From: Aptenodytes patagonicus
Taxonomy: Eukaryota; Chordata; Aves; Sphenisciformes; Spheniscidae
DNA length: 64,000 nt
Direction of reading: 5' to 3'
Assembly (NCBI RefSeq): GCF_965638725.1
Contig: NC_134951.1
Span: 105,919,811 to 105,983,810 of the forward strand
A program made the translations under genes and the position numbers. Positions 41,131-56,000 of the stretch are shown here, in pieces (the stretch's first letter is position 1; each line of letters starts with the position of its first letter). Under the pieces are notes generated by a model that was given only the letters and a program-made list of their open reading frames with translations, ran no database searches and was not told the DNA's origin.

Positions 41131-41552
41131 TAGAATCATAGAATCATTAAGGTTGGAAAGGACCTCTAAGATCATCGAGTCCAACCGTCAACCCAACACC
41201 ACCATGCCCACTGAACCATGTCCCTAAGCGCCTCATCTACTCGTCTTTTAAATACCTCCAGGGATGGTGACTCAACCACTTCCCTGGGCAGCCTGTTCCA
41301 ATGTTTCACCACTCTTTCTTTCAGTAAAGAAATTTTTCCTCGCGTCCAATCTAAACCTCCCCTGGCGCAACTTGAGGCCATTTCCTCTCATCCTATCGCT
41401 AGTTACTTGGGAGAAGATACCGACACCCACCTCGCTACAACCTCCTTTCAGGTAGTTGTAGAGAGTGATGAGGTCTCCCCTCAGCCTCCTTTTCTCCAGG
41501 TGAAACAACCCCAGTTCCCTCAGCCGCTCCTCATAAGACTTGTTCTCCAGTA
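41131..41552 (-). mobile_element. CR1 LINE 3' end fragment, about 420 bp, with reverse transcriptase remnants
   Basis: Begins tagaatcatagaatcattaa (CR1 3' octamers in reverse) and continues through the same block as the intron copy. It extends about 220 bp further into the end of ORF2. Minus-strand translation gives [20 protein letters not shown], the familiar CR1 ORF2 C-terminus. The upstream piece, [20 protein letters not shown], is in another frame, so the ORF is broken. 5' truncated near 41552. Confidence 0.96.
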
Positions 41553-44500
41553 AAGGCCTTGTTCTCTGTGTAAAGGCCTATTGTAGCCCTCCTGCTACTC
41601 CACACCTCCTTTGGAGAGCGAAGAATTTCTTTTCAAGGTACTTGCTGCTTCCAGATAACATTGCAAATGTCATTATTTTTGCCGTGCTGCTTCTAACGTG
41701 CATCTTGCTAACTTAACATGGGTGTTTGAATGGTATGCTAGTTTTCAGTAAAATTTAAAAGAGGATGCTTATCTGTTTAGGTACAGTGCTTTGGAATGGG
41801 AGAAGCCTCACCACAGTTTGTAAATTACCTCCTTTAACTTTTGGTTCAAAACCACCTTTGGGCTACATATTCAACAAATGATAGTTTGGAAAGGCATTTA
41901 ATTGCTGCAGTTCTTCCCTTGCAAGACTCCCAAGAACATGTACAACTCACTTGATGGTGCAGGAGAGAAAACAAGAAAAAAAATGGTTTAGCTGACTTTT
42001 ACAAGTGTATTCTGTCTCTTTTATAGATAAATATACTTACTTGAAACGTGTTCAATGTAATTTGCACCTGCTCAAGAGAAAACGGAAGAGATGTGAAAAG
42101 TTCCATATAGGAAGTCCAACACTAATTTTTCAGCTGATCTGGTTAAACTGAGAAAAAAAATTCAAAAAAAAACTTCTGACTACTTCTGTGAGTGAAAAAG
42201 CTGCCATTCAGTAGGCTTCAGCTGCACATCAGCAAGATGTGCTAAGTAGCTCTGATTAGTATTTGCATATTTTCAGATGAACACTGGATATTCTCAGGGA
42301 TATCTTGAAATCCCTAGAACTGACGTAAGCGATGACAATCATACACTTTGTTATCCATCATCCATTTATGCTTTTCTTAATGTTTTTCTGTCCATACACA
42401 GTATACAAGCCGTGCAACTTATGTGACAAATCCATGCACCATGAGTAATACTCGGATAAAGTAAAATACACATGAACCTATAACCTGAGAACATCTTACA
42501 TGGTATACAGAATGGCTGTTTTCAAAGAAAAATCAGTCCTTGTCTGTGAATGCTTTGATTAAAACAAAACAAAAAAAACACCCTTAACTTCTAGATTTGT
42601 AATAATTACTTCACTCAGAGCCCTATCTGTGAATGCTGATTCAGATAGTTATAATATAGAATGTATCTGACTGCTTTGACAGAAAAATCAGTGCTATATC
42701 AAAAGGTGATCTTTTTTCCACTCTATTCAATCAGAGTCTCAAAGAACTAAGTGTAGTGGGCATCACTGCTAGAAGTACTCTTATAGCACAGGCATGATTT
42801 TGATCTTGGCATGACCCAAAAAAAAGCCCCTAACCCAGAATAGGTGGGAAATGAGAATGTATCTTAGTGTGCTATTGGGACAATTTATTCTGGTAAGGTA
42901 GATTGGGCAGAGCAGTACATGCAGGTCTGATAACAGACGGTGATTCCTATTTTTGCTTGTGTCAAATATGGTCAATGATAATAATGTAAACTTGTACCCT
43001 TACCCATCCGTTGGTCTTTACGTAGCACCTTCTGGTTTGGCTTTTTTCTTCCTGTTCAGTAGAAGGTGAGTCCTAATTTACTTGTTTACAAAACTTAGGC
43101 TTAGATCTTCTTGGCTTGGGTTATCTGTTGACAAGAAATCCAAAGTAACAGATAGAAACCGAGATTAATGTTCTGTGAAAAACAGAGCTTGTGCACCTGG
43201 ATGAACTGCAGAGCCACGGGAAGTATTCTTGAATAAACAATTCCTATTACTGTTTCCCATAGGTTATTTGTAGCTGTTGCAATCAGAAATTCTGCACTGT
43301 TAAAGAATGTTCAGATTACCGTGTTCTGCTCTACTTCTTGACATGAGCTTTTATCCTTCTGACATGAGACATTATCTTTCTCAGAAGTGAAAAGTTTAGA
43401 AGAATCTGGGTGCGAGCCATCTTGAAGAGAAGCCATCCAAGAAAAATCAAAATATGACATAATTTTCCCTCAACTTAAAGAAACTTCTCTGAAAAAGGAA
43501 AAGAAATTGATGTCCCAATGTTCATATTCAATGTCCCTTCCAGATTTTGCTGAAAGTTTTCTTACATTGTGCCAAGGCAGCAGATAAAGCAGAGACTTGA
43601 ATCTAACCCTTGCATTGTGAAAATTTGAGTCCGCTTCTTGGCATATCTACTTGGGCTTTAGAGATTACGACAACACAGATCATAGACTGATGACAAAGAG
43701 TCAAACACATGAACTGAACCAAACAGGCCTAAACTTGTAGGAATGTTTGAATGTAGAGCTGAACTTAAAGCCTTGCACCCCTTCTTTTGTAGACAACAGA
43801 ATCTTTGAATGAAAAAAAAAAAAAACAACCCCCCAAAAAAACCTTACAGGTAGCATTTGTTTCAGCCAGTAGAGGAAAGGGAATTTTCTTTTCTGGCACT
43901 TGGGCAGATAGAATTAGATGACGATTGAAGTGAAAACTTCCCTGTGCCTAGTTCTATGCTCCTTTGCAGAGATACTAAAATCAGTTGTGTTGGATACACA
44001 GAGCTTAGTTACCAAGCAATTAACTGCCTGGAGGGTAACTTTATAGATTAAACTGATAACTGGTTCAAAATAGCTGCGGCAGATCAAGAGTATCCCAGGG
44101 GGCTACTCTTCTCGTTGGAGGCTGTGGCTACATACCCTTTATTTTGCATTGCAGTGCTGTTGTGGTAATAATCACAGATAAGGGCTAGGTAACTCAAACT
44201 TATTTATTACGTTTAACTCTATTAATTTTTATGTTTGAGCAAAGCTCCTAAAAACATAGTCTCATTAAAAAAAAAAAAAAATATCGCTCCACAAGAAGCG
44301 GAGTTCACAAAAGTTCATTCTAAACTGCAGAACCGTGCAGCCATGCATCAGACCTAAGTATACTTACGGCAAAGTGTTAATTGAAGGGATTACACGTTTG
44401 AATTGAGATTATATTCTTAGGTAACATGTCTGTGTCCTACATTATGCTTGGAAGCGTGTCAAGAATGTAATTGATTTTTTCCTTATTTATTGTTTAACCA

Positions 44501-46436
44501 TGCTCTGTACTTTAAAATAGTTACGCAATACTCTTTTAAGAATAGGACAGTAGGACTTTCAAGGCATTTGTGATGTATTTTCATGTTACAGAAGGACAAA
44601 CGTGTATGTCTGAGATACGCAACAGACAGATGTAGCAATTTAGGCAATAATCTTACTGTCTTTCCAAAGCATGTTCTATTCCATGTATTTCTTAAGCTGA
44701 ACAGGTCAGAAATAATGCCCTACAGTTTTGATCTCTGACACAACAAAAATGGCAGACAGAAACGAAATGATGATGGCAGCTTGTAGGGATATCTGAAAAG
44801 CTCTCAATATTAGCGTGCAAAAGACCAACCTATCAATTTTAGTGAACTTGAAAGGATTTTAAGAACGCATGCTTAGGAGGGATGTTTGAGTATGTGCTGA
44901 GCCTCTAGGATTCTACACATTAAATATTACATATGACCCTAAATTGCTGCTGCCAAGGGTAAATGCTTCCTTCCCATTTCTCTGAATGGTCTCCTTTGAG
45001 TTTAGCACGTCTTGGAGCTGGAAGAAAACAAGCTGCTGAAAGGTTTATATGTGAAGCAGAAGCGTATCAGTGGAATATAACAATCCGAGGCAGAGAGAAG
45101 GAAGGCGAGTGAAATTCTACTTACGGGAAGCAACAGGAGATTATAAATAACTCACGGGAGAGTACAGTGTCAGAAGAGGTGAAACTTGCTGGTGCACTCA
45201 GAGAAAAGGTTGAACTTGAGAACGGAAAAGTGTGACATCCTCCTCAGATACGGTTCTGGGAAAATCAGCATGAATTAAACAGTTCGTGACTGCTGGCTCC
45301 TTGCTTCACATCCTCAGTCTCATTTTCCAAAAATACTGATGCCTTTTGCTTTGATACCTTGCAGGTGCCTGGATTCATAGAAAATCATGCTGCTGCTATT
45401 CAGTCTATAACTTACCAGTTTTTCCTCATTTTGTCTTTAAACAACGCCCATTCTAGTTTAAGAAAGAAGGCTGGAGTTTTGCTGCTGAAGAGGTGACCTG
45501 AGACACAGTTGAAGGTGCAATCCTCAGCTTCACTACAACTTTGCAATCCTTAATTCTAGTTTCCTGGCTGTTAAATGAGCTGATGCTTCCCTTGAATTCC
45601 CTTTGTCTTTCATCCCTATTGGGACTTTCAGCCACTTGAAGAAGGTAATGTTGGTTGGACAGTTGGGCTGGTGGGACCCTAAGATGGCTGTAATATCAGG
45701 AACGCTACTTTCTGAAGCTCTAGCTTTAATTTCCTCAGTCCAAAGAGGTATCACTTTGTGGTGCTTCATCTTTCAGCTGAAGTGAGTATATTTTACCCAT
45801 GTTCATCCATGTCTGTCATCACTTGGAATTTGCCTATATGTCCATTGGTCATTTGTTTGTTGAAACACTGGTAGAAACCATGACGACCCCAACAGTATTT
45901 CTGGCTCAGCCACTTAAAGACATTGTATAAAAGGTGTTTCACAACATTGTCAAGAGTTTTAACGATAGATTCAAAATGTCCAAAATGAAGGTGCAGCTGG
46001 AAGCCAGAGGTAAACTTTTCATCCACTAGGCTTAGCTAGTTTATGATAAAATAGACTAGATATTTCAAATAAGTAAGAAAGAAATGAGCCTCTAATCCCA
46101 AAACAACTGTTTGTAGCCTTTGCAGACTAAGATACATTAACCTGAACTTCCCAAAGTACTTAAAGAAGCTTTTCAGCTTGGAAAAAAAAGCAAAATCTTA
46201 AGCAGGATTTTATCTGAATAATTGTTAGATGCATCTGCTTCACAAAGTAATATGTATTTATGGGAAACTTTGATACATAGGGAAATAGTTACAAACTACT
46301 ATTCCACAATACTGTAGCTCACCTTATTGCAAGCCCTGTCAGAAAGTATGCGTGTAAATTCCTCATGGTACTGTGAAAACACAAATATAAGCTAGTCTAA
46401 CTGTGTCTTTTAAATGATCTGGTTTATGTTACCCTT

Positions 46437-46459
46437 AAAAAAAAAAAAAAAAAAAAAAA
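46437..46459. repeat. Poly(A) run, 23 bases
   Basis: 23 consecutive A after gttaccctt. No attached SINE or retrocopy was recognised on the left side. Confidence 0.95.
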
Positions 46460-49400
46460 TCACTCTCATTCCACTAGGCTGTTTGATTTAACAACAACAG
46501 AAATAAATCAGGGGTTGTCCTGATAGTAGCTGAAAAATTCTCTCACTGAATGTGTTTTCTTCACAGCTGGGAACCTGCTGGCCACTTCTATTTCTGATTG
46601 CACACACTGTTCATAGTCACGTAAGATCACTGGAATAACCGCACCAATTATTTACGTAAATACTTTTAAAATTCTACTTTAAATAATATATTCAATTTTT
46701 AATGCAATTGAACTGAAAACGAAGACAACTAGCACCATATGACTAGACAGGTCTCCATAAGCCACTGGAAAGCACTTCTTGATTTACAGACAGGGTTTGG
46801 AAAGCCAAATGAATTCTGCAGAATGTTTATATAAAAGCATTAGTCTCCATAACTTCCTCTAACTGGACTGTCCTTTCATTTATATCTTTTTCCATCAACT
46901 CATTTAGACTGACTCATCACACCTAAAAATAGTTTAGATTTACTTTATCTTTTTATACTCAGAATAACACCACAAAATGGATCGTGCCTACGTGCAGTTA
47001 TCTGCGAAAACCTACTCTTACTTCAGCTCATTCCTTTTGGTGTCTGAAAATCACTGAACCACATATTACGTTGGTATAAATTTATATAACCATAAAAATC
47101 AAGGAAGTTATGTGCAAGAATCTGACCCCAACTTACCCCCAACAACAAAGATTACTCTCTAGGCCATAGAGAACGTCTCACCTTTAGATATCCCTTTAGA
47201 AACAGAGCATGACTGCAGTGCTGTTAGTGGAACCATCCCAGATCTATGTTGGTGTTACTTCAAATAAATCCGAGCTTCTTGAATTTTTTTTTTTTTTTGC
47301 ATGTGCTGGAGCAATTTTTCCATGTAGCAGGAGCTAGCTTTACACCACTGGAGCTGAAGGAGGAACTCTGAATAGCAAGCTCTTACCCTGCCTGGGACAA
47401 ATCACAAGAAACAAAACAAAACCAACTGTAGTTTATTATTCTGTGGCCTGCAATGTGGTCTTTTTAGAGAGGAAGAAACCAAAGAAGGGATTAGAGGAAC
47501 TTCAGAGGAAGAAGTGGGACTATAGCTGCACACCAGAGAGCTGGTATGAACTTTAACAGTAAGGCTTACCCCTTACACACATTTTTAGTGAGCACAAAGC
47601 TCAAAAAATATTCTGAAACACTTAATACAAGGGAGAACAGCACAGATATAATTTACATCTTATTCATCTACTTCAGAAAACAGATTTCTGCTTCAAGCTA
47701 TAAATCATTAAGACCTCTAACTTTCAAACAGTGCATCACAAATTGGCTTTCCGGTTTATAAAAATCATCCTAATATGCCTCAGCACTGTTTTTTTTCAAG
47801 AAAGTCTACAGAGAGCCAGCTGTCCGAGCTGGTTGTGTTGCTATGTAAGATTTGTGCGCAAGTGTCTCTCTGGGAGTTTTGTTTTGGTTCTATCATTTAA
47901 TATTCATGACAATCATCATTAACCTGCCAGCTGAGCCATCTTAGCATCCTGCCTCCAGACAAAGTCATAAGTTTATTCCTAGCCCACACAGCTCCTGGAA
48001 GCCTACATTTCCACATTACAGGCTATTTCGGCTTGGAATTCTTATGTTTAAACTAACGGGATGAATAAAAAAACCAAAAACAAACCCAACAGAAGAACTG
48101 CTAGGGAAAAGATAAAGCAAGAACAAGAGGGTGTTCAGTACGCCTAGTTAGCAACAACATGGTTAAGCAATTAAATTAATCTGATCATTCCAGCCCATAC
48201 ACCAAGGCTTTGGGAAAGCTGACAATTCAAATGTGTCCATTAATAATAAAACGTGATGGGGCAAAAGGGGAGGGGGAAAATCCTTGCTTTTAAGCTGCAT
48301 GGAGTAAACTGTGCCACCTTAAAATTACTCATAGCCCGCTGCATATCTGTCAAAATAATATGTAAATATTGGGAGTAGTAAATAATTTCAATGTCACTGG
48401 GAAGAAATATATTCATGCTAAAAGCAAATTCTGTAATTACATTATGATTTTAATGTATATATTTTTTCATCAAGAATGTCAGAATAATCAAATGATGATT
48501 AACACTCTAGACAATTCAACTACGCAACACTCGGAGAAATCCAAGGGATGCTAAGTTTCAGCTTCCCCAATCAGACAGAACAAAAAATACAGTGGGTCCA
48601 CTCCTGCCAACGTGGAGCAAACTGAGAAGCTGTTGGAGAATCAAGAAAAGGAAAGAGTGACACGAGGAGGAGGGAGTGATCAGTGGAAGAAGGAGAATAA
48701 GAGTAGAAGAGGACCCCCAAAATTACGTGCGAGAGAGGTAACAAATTTCGATGCTGACAGCCACAGCAGAGTAAGAGAAGACCAGAGCCAGCCTAACTGC
48801 ATGGTTGGTTCCTGCCTCATTATTTCAGACTAGCGTAGTGGGGAAAGAAGATACGCACATTTTAAAGAGAACTGTTGGGGATTAAGTTTTGTTTTATATT
48901 GTACCTAGAGATTAGAAGAAATATATGTTGAATTCTATTTCTCCCTCTAAGTTTCTATGATGGTTTTTGTACAACTGCAGTTGAACGGAGGGAAAGGGGG
49001 AGAGGCTTACGTGTTGCCTGAAGGAGAAAAAATGTTTTTCCTTATTGTACACTACACCCTGCAATGGAGCATCAGGGATAGATTTGTCAAAAAAGAGCAG
49101 GTGAGGGAATTAGGAGTTCACTCTTAAGTCAAGACTACGACATCTCATCATCTTTTCTAAGGAGGCATACGTTTTCCGGAGGGAACCGGTCTCCCAGGGC
49201 TGTTACTAGTAACAATGTACTTCTAGAATTACCTTTCAAAAATAAAGATTTTGATAAAAGCTCCTATATAAAACTTTAGCTAACAGATTTCTAAAACTTG
49301 CCAGTGGATAAACAACTTTATGAATGTTTCTTCCCCACTGACAAAGAATTTAAGAGACTTCAGGAATGTGAAATACAAATATCCAAAATGATGAACAGCT

Positions 49401-49563
49401 GTCTACACATGAAATGAAATTACCAAAACCAGGAACAGTAGAGAAGAGTAGGGCAAAGGCCTCTTGGCTTCTATCAAATGGGCACCCCAAATGGGGATGC
49501 AGGTATCCCGAACTAAATCACAGTTCACCTGCACTTCCTGGGTGGAACCAGCTCAGTCGTGAT

Positions 49564-49584
49564 GGGGGGGGGGGGGGGGGGGGG
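49564..49584. repeat. Poly(G) run, 21 bases
   Basis: 21 consecutive G between gtgat and taccag. A candidate G-quadruplex former and an assembly-sensitive site. Confidence 0.95.
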
Positions 49585-50000
49585 TACCAGCAGCTTTCAC
49601 CGGACTGTTCCCGTGCCATAAACCAGCACTGCTCGGTCTTGCTTCAGGCTCCTGCTGCCTTCTGTCAAATCAACTCTACTGCATTTAGACTCGTTTAAGG
49701 CTCTGGCAGTGGAAAGTCCACCAGGACTCAGAGCCTGTTACGAAATCCTAACAGAAGACCCAATTTTCTAGCATTTCTTTCCATACTTCACATGTCCCTT
49801 CATAAGCATGATTCTGTGAGCTGTCTAATAATGATAAGCCCCCCCAATACAACACAACTATTAAATGGAAGAAGAGTAAAGCACAACGTAAGTTAATTTG
49901 CCAGCAGCTGGGTTTTCCTGCACCTCTAAGGGGAGGAAAGAGCTCTTGTTTTCTCTAAGTATGACCGTTATGAGGCTTATACACATTACCAAGTTTATGG

Positions 50001-53000
50001 AGAAAATTATGATTTTATATCTTCAGTAAAAGCTGCTTATCAAGACTGATAGGTACCTTAACGCCATTAAAATTAAAATCACGGAAAAAAAAGCAGCAAA
50101 AATAAAGGAGAAGCAGCTCCTACTGCATACCAAATAGCAACTCAAGACCAGAAAAAAAATCATTTTTCTGAGACTCCTTTCTGAAAGCCACTTTTTGAAA
50201 GATTTTATCTTTTCTTTAAAGCCAGCCGTAAGTATGGCTTTATGATGATGTGGCATGGCTATTGCACTTTCAGAAAAAAAAAAAGTGCGTCCCCATTATA
50301 CTGTTTCTGATCTCCTTAGTCACAAGCTACGCTTAATATTGTTTATTTTCTATAATTTGTTAGATCATGTTTTACCCTCAAGTACATTTCATTTAAGTAT
50401 TGCTCTACCCCCTGTTGATTCAAAACAGCTAAAGGAAGTAGGAACAGGACAGCGAAGTATGCAGTAATAGGTAACAGGCCTAGAGAGAAAGTTTAGAGAA
50501 AGTTTCAGTTCAGAGAGTAGCGATTTCTGTATAAGCAGAAATTACCTACAGGCAATTTTCCTTGGTTTTAGGAGCCTATTAACTTTGATATTTATGAAAC
50601 TATTAAGCTGTTGCTTTGGAAACAACCATAGCAAATGCTTCTTAAGGTGGTTATGAAGCATGGGTATTTTTCTCTAGAAAGCTTCTTTAGAAGTAATGAA
50701 GGAAAAAAAAAAAAAAAAAGAAGTTTAGTTCTTGTAAATATACCATCAAGGCAGCTAAAAGAGCAATCAAAGTTTGCTTCACATTTCAGTCCACATTTTC
50801 CAGGAACTCCCCACTAGGAAATTTTATTAAATTTAATAGTAACTTTAATTTAGAAAGAGTGCTGTTTTCACTGTATTTTCCTTCCCCCAGTGTTTTCCTA
50901 GATGGATGCTTTCATAGCAGTTTCTTTGGTTTTCTTTGTTTCTATGCAACTTGAAGTCATAAACCAATTTTCAACTAGTGTACATCAATAGAAATAAAGA
51001 GCTCCAACCGAGCTATGCTGATTTTCACTATTTTAGAATCCGGTCCCCCCTCCTTTCCCTGGACCACAATAACCTCCTACATTATCAGCTTTCATGTTTT
51101 CTATGGTGCTCAGAAACTTACATAATAAATACATTATTTAGATTAAGCACCAAAAAAGGACCTCTCTAATTATGAACATAATTACAGATCCGCTTTTCTT
51201 CCATAATTCTTGAATTAGACAGACATTTGCTTTTGACTAAAAATAGGCTGGAACTTCAGGAGATCTGTACTGCACTCATCTACGTACACTATTATCCCTT
51301 TCTCCTCATGTCTCCTTTCGCAGAGTTTTAATAGATCCACACTATAGGGAGTTCTGACAACACTAGGACAAATATTGTTGCAAGATACAGTATAGGATAA
51401 TTAATGATGAACTCTGAAGCAATTGCTAAATCTAGCTGAAAGCTATAGAAAGAAACCATACATTATGATGATGCTTATTCTTGATTTTGCTGGGGAAAAA
51501 AACCCAAACACCCCCAAAAAAACTCAAAGCAAAACTCCTTTCCTAACTGCATGCTAATTTACAAAATTTGAATAACTCTCCAGGGGTTTCACTGCCAGTC
51601 TAAGATAACAACCATACAATCTGGCTCTTGCACTAAATAACCACTTCTGATTATTGTTTTTATACATAATCAGGATTAGGCAGAGGTCTTTCCCAATACT
51701 AACCTGGAGAAGCTAAAATCCAGAAAGAGTAGAGGCCTTAAAATATTCAGTATAGTGAAATGCAGGTTTGTCTGCCCTAGACTTTAAGAACATGGCAATG
51801 AGCACATCCCCTGTTTAAGGCTTAGTTTAGACTGTTAAACAACATGTCTGATATTCTTTAAACTTCACTGTCCGAGATAAAAGACAGGAAAATTTCTTGG
51901 ATGACCAAATGCTGTTTAAGTCCTTTAAAAAGAAGTGAAGCTCAAAAGAATTGATAACAGCACATTTCAAAATACGTAAAGATTGGTTCATAAACACACC
52001 TTTTAGAAAGAAGTGGGAGGCACGCTTTCCCTCCCTGTTTTCCTTAATGGCTACAGAGAAAACCAACAGGAAACAGAGTGGAACAAAACCGGTTTGTAGT
52101 CCTAGAGAGGAAAATGGTTTTGAAATATAACTGTGGGCAAACAGAAGATGCAGACAAATAGGTATCACCTCCCAAGCACCAGCCACAAGACAGGCAAATA
52201 AAAAAATCTGAGCCATGTGGATGCAAACACAAAGGTGTGTATATAACTTTAGCAAATGGTATAAGTGACCCAAATCAGAAACGTTACATACGATGGCAAA
52301 AAAACCCCAAAACAGTGAAACACTTTGTAGAATGATCCTGAATTCCCACAGAGAGAAAGAGAGCCAGCGAGAGTTTTCCCGAGTGCAGCGCTGGTTGAAA
52401 AGAGAGGCTTGGGTTACTGCCAAAGGAGCTGTTTCCTATTGTCTTTTTTCCTGCTACATTCAGGGAAACAGGACCTCAGTTTAATCCCACTTTGATTACA
52501 AAGAATGTACACAAAGATATATCCCTTCATATCAACATTTTTGACAGAAATAAACTAGAGGAGCTCAAATATTGGCCAACTATTAAAGTAAAAAGTTATG
52601 CAACTTCTTTCATGTATACTGAGAGATACAGAAAAAAGATCCAGCAAAATTCTGAAAGATATCAGACTCTTAGCATTAAGAATTTGTAATCTAAGTTGGT
52701 TTTTAACTTAAAGAATTAACAAGTAGTATGAATATAAGGAAACATACTATCTCACAATATACAGATGAAGCTCTTTCTAAAAATTGAGAGAGAGAAAATC
52801 GGAGAATTGAAGAATGGAAAAAAATTATCTAGTCATCACATTACCCTGAAACGTGAAGATCTCTATTACATTCCTCCCTAACCCCAAATTCCTGTATTAT
52901 CCTAGCTAAATCACTGAAACCTAAATTCTTAGCAATCACCTTCATAGGCCCTTCTGAAATCACTGCCTGAGGCTTCACTCTGTTCTTCCCTGTATTTCAC

Positions 53001-56000
53001 ATCACTGAAAGCTATGTGCTGCGAAGCAATACGAAACACTCTGATTCCACCCAAGTCAGAGACCTTGGAGTTCTTAATCACAAAAGGATTTCTTAAGCAT
53101 TTTCCTGCATTCATTTATTTTTGACACCTCAAACAAACAAGAGCTGATAATGCTCCTGCAGAAAGATTTCCATTGTTTAAGCAATGCAGCTGAGCAAAAC
53201 AAAGACCTGGTCCTGTACTCTCGACTCACACAGGTAACCAAAAGTCTCTCCTAACGTTTACTTTTCCAGAACAGGATTTCATGGGAAGTTCTGAATGTGT
53301 GTGTGTCTCAATTCTGTTTCAGAATAGAGAAATAAATAGAAGGTGCAGACTCTTCCAGAAAAGGGAAATCTAGTTCTTGTCTAGCTGAAGTTACTACCAA
53401 CTTCAACTGACCTGAGCCAGAAACCCCGGCAGGAAAAAAGAAAATGTACCTGGTGCATTTCCACTACCCAGCCTAACGTAGTATTTGCTTACATATTGTA
53501 ACTATCGAGACAGGCACTACTGATTTTAACTTATTTTCTCAAATAATATTCAGTTATTGGCAGCAGGTTATTTAACACAGTTGTGCAGAGCACAACTGAG
53601 AAGAATGGGGCTGGTAAGAAGTGCTCTTGTAACGGAAGAAAAACACGTTTCTCAACTGTTAATCTTGCTTATATCTTGTACTTATAGTCTATCATGTTGA
53701 GAGTTGGACTGGTGTCATATCATTTCAGTCAGCTGGGCAGCACTGGACAGCTGGCTTTCCATACTGACCCTTACCTCTCCGAGATGTAGGTTTTCCGCTC
53801 TGAAAGGCCAGTCTTCGTTCATGTAAGCAGAACAAGAGAGACATCCAGCGGCTGAATCATTTAAGTGTGTTTTTTAAGCTAAGTAGAGACAAACTCAACT
53901 ATGTTCTTACCTAGTCCATGTTCTTGCGTGTACAAGAAACCATTTATGAGCCAACTACCAGACATACAGAACCAGAGAAAAAATTATTCCAGTGGAGGAA
54001 GCACTACTGTCATCTCTGCTGTGTATTTTTCCTGCAACCTACAGACCTCCTCACTGCATACTCCAAGTCCCATCCGTAGTTCTCCCTTTTTCTCTTCAGC
54101 TTAACTTCATCATTTTGATTCTCGGCTCATGTGAATTAGTATAAGTCTATTAACTTCCATGGAGCTATAATGGTTTGTGTCAACCCAGAACCTCATTCTA
54201 ATTGTTTGCCATTCAGACATGTACTTTTCACATCTACTATCTTCTATTCAAATATTTTCTCCAACCTTAACTTTATTTGTACTACTTATTTTTATCTGCA
54301 TAGTAAGTAGACTTCTCAGTCATTACTGATATAAAATTCCAGAGAATCAGTGGTAAATCCTGGTATTTAGTGGTTTGATCTTCACGTAAGAGCAGGGAGA
54401 AAAGGATTTTTTGATTTACTAATATAAATTAGTACTATCTACAGTATTTGTTATTAAAAAATTCTGTATCTTTACTGTCACATCTAAACTATTTCTTCTA
54501 TATAAAAAGACAGCTTATTTGGAAACATAACTCAGCACAAAAGGACTTATAAACTCAAAAATCTGAAGACAGGATGAATAAATAGAAGGGAAACATAGGG
54601 ATAAACTTTTTGACAAAGTATCAGCAATATTGATTTAGAAATAATTTATTTGCAAAAATCAACTTTGTCACTGCTACATGTTAAATAATTCATTTTTAAA
54701 GGCCTTGACCCTTACAAACATGAAAAATCGGTATGAAAAGTTCTGGTAAGAGAGTAAGGAATGGGTTAATTCTTCCACATTTAGTGAAGAATTGAAGGCA
54801 GGTAATTGCTGACTTCACTTACAACAATGTAGGATGAGGTGTTAGGGATACGGTTAAGGGCTATGAGCAAATTTCCCAGCTTCTAAAGAGAAAACTGTAT
54901 GCAGCCAATGGGGTGAAAACAGGTAATATGATGTGATGGCCCAAAATTAACAGGATATGCTACTTACGAAAAAACTGACACACCCAGTATGAGAAGAAAT
55001 TTGGTTCTCTTATTACCACATACATGTATGGAAAATCCATCACACATAAGCCAAACAACATATCAAGCTGCAATAGAGTTATTCCTAATATAAAAAACAC
55101 ACCCAAAAAAACTCACCCAACAAAACAAACAGAAGAAGGCTCAAGTCTTGTACTGTGCCCTCTGTGAAAATATTTCACTCTACTGTGCACTTCCTTGCAA
55201 TGCTGTTTTAACTGTGCTGCTACAAAAACACTCACCCCCAAACAAAAAACAAAAAAAAGGAAAAAAACAAAGAGAGAAAGTAAAGGAAGAAATGTCCACA
55301 AGGCACTTCTTACTGCTGCTTAGTAAGAATTGCTTGGCATAGCTTTCATATCAACATTAATTCTGTGCTTGAATTAAATAAAACATTTATTGACTACCCA
55401 ATGCCCATGGGGGTTGATTTCAATTGCTAACATCATTAGAATCTACTTTCAGAAAGACTGTAAATCAATATATGCATAGACTTCTGGATATACCCTACTG
55501 TGACTGAAAAATGAGAGCAAATAGCTTTCCCTTATGACTTCAGGCCATGTTTGATGTCATTGGAAAGCCAAACAGGCTCCATTGATGCAACAGAGCTGTA
55601 TCAATAGAAATCGAAAGCTGAAATCAGGATCTCAGGTTCTGAAGATCAAGTGCAGCCTCTTTACCAACAACCTTTGGTCAAGGATCCAGTTCTTTCAATG
55701 TTTTATCAAAGCATTGCTCTTCTTGTATTTTTAAAGGAGGTACCTAAGCAAGGCAGAGTAGATGACATTTGGAGAATTATTAGACATGCAGTAGACCTAT
55801 TTTTCAGTTTGAAATCTTTTTTTAAAAGAGGATGTATCTTGGACTTGCTGTAAGGCAGAGTTATTCATGTTGTCCCACCTGAGGGATCTATCTTGGTACC
55901 CATGTGGCACACCCCTAATCAGCAAACCCCCCCTCCCCCAGGCAACTGAGAATACCTAATTGAGGTGCTTATATTCTCCCTGCAGACTATGTACATGAGG

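Larger units (their letters stand above)
41553..50000. other. Gene-poor intergenic sequence
   Basis: No exon, RNA gene or mobile element was recognised. It holds homopolymers (A-runs near 44,267 and 46,437, a T-run at 47,284-47,298, a G-run at 49,564) and only short open stretches. By synteny this is the side on which ATF3 would lie, but no bZIP exon is visible. Confidence 0.65.

Noticed and set aside
41172..41508. Two minus-strand open stretches downstream of NENF
   Set aside because: They are fragments of CR1 ORF2 in different frames, not a host gene.
51827..52423. 198-codon open stretch on the minus strand, the longest in the window
   Set aside because: It begins with TTG; the first ATG is at 52,216, leaving 129 codons. 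The translation is hydrophobic and low in recognisable motifs, with no CpG promoter or splice context. Likely chance.
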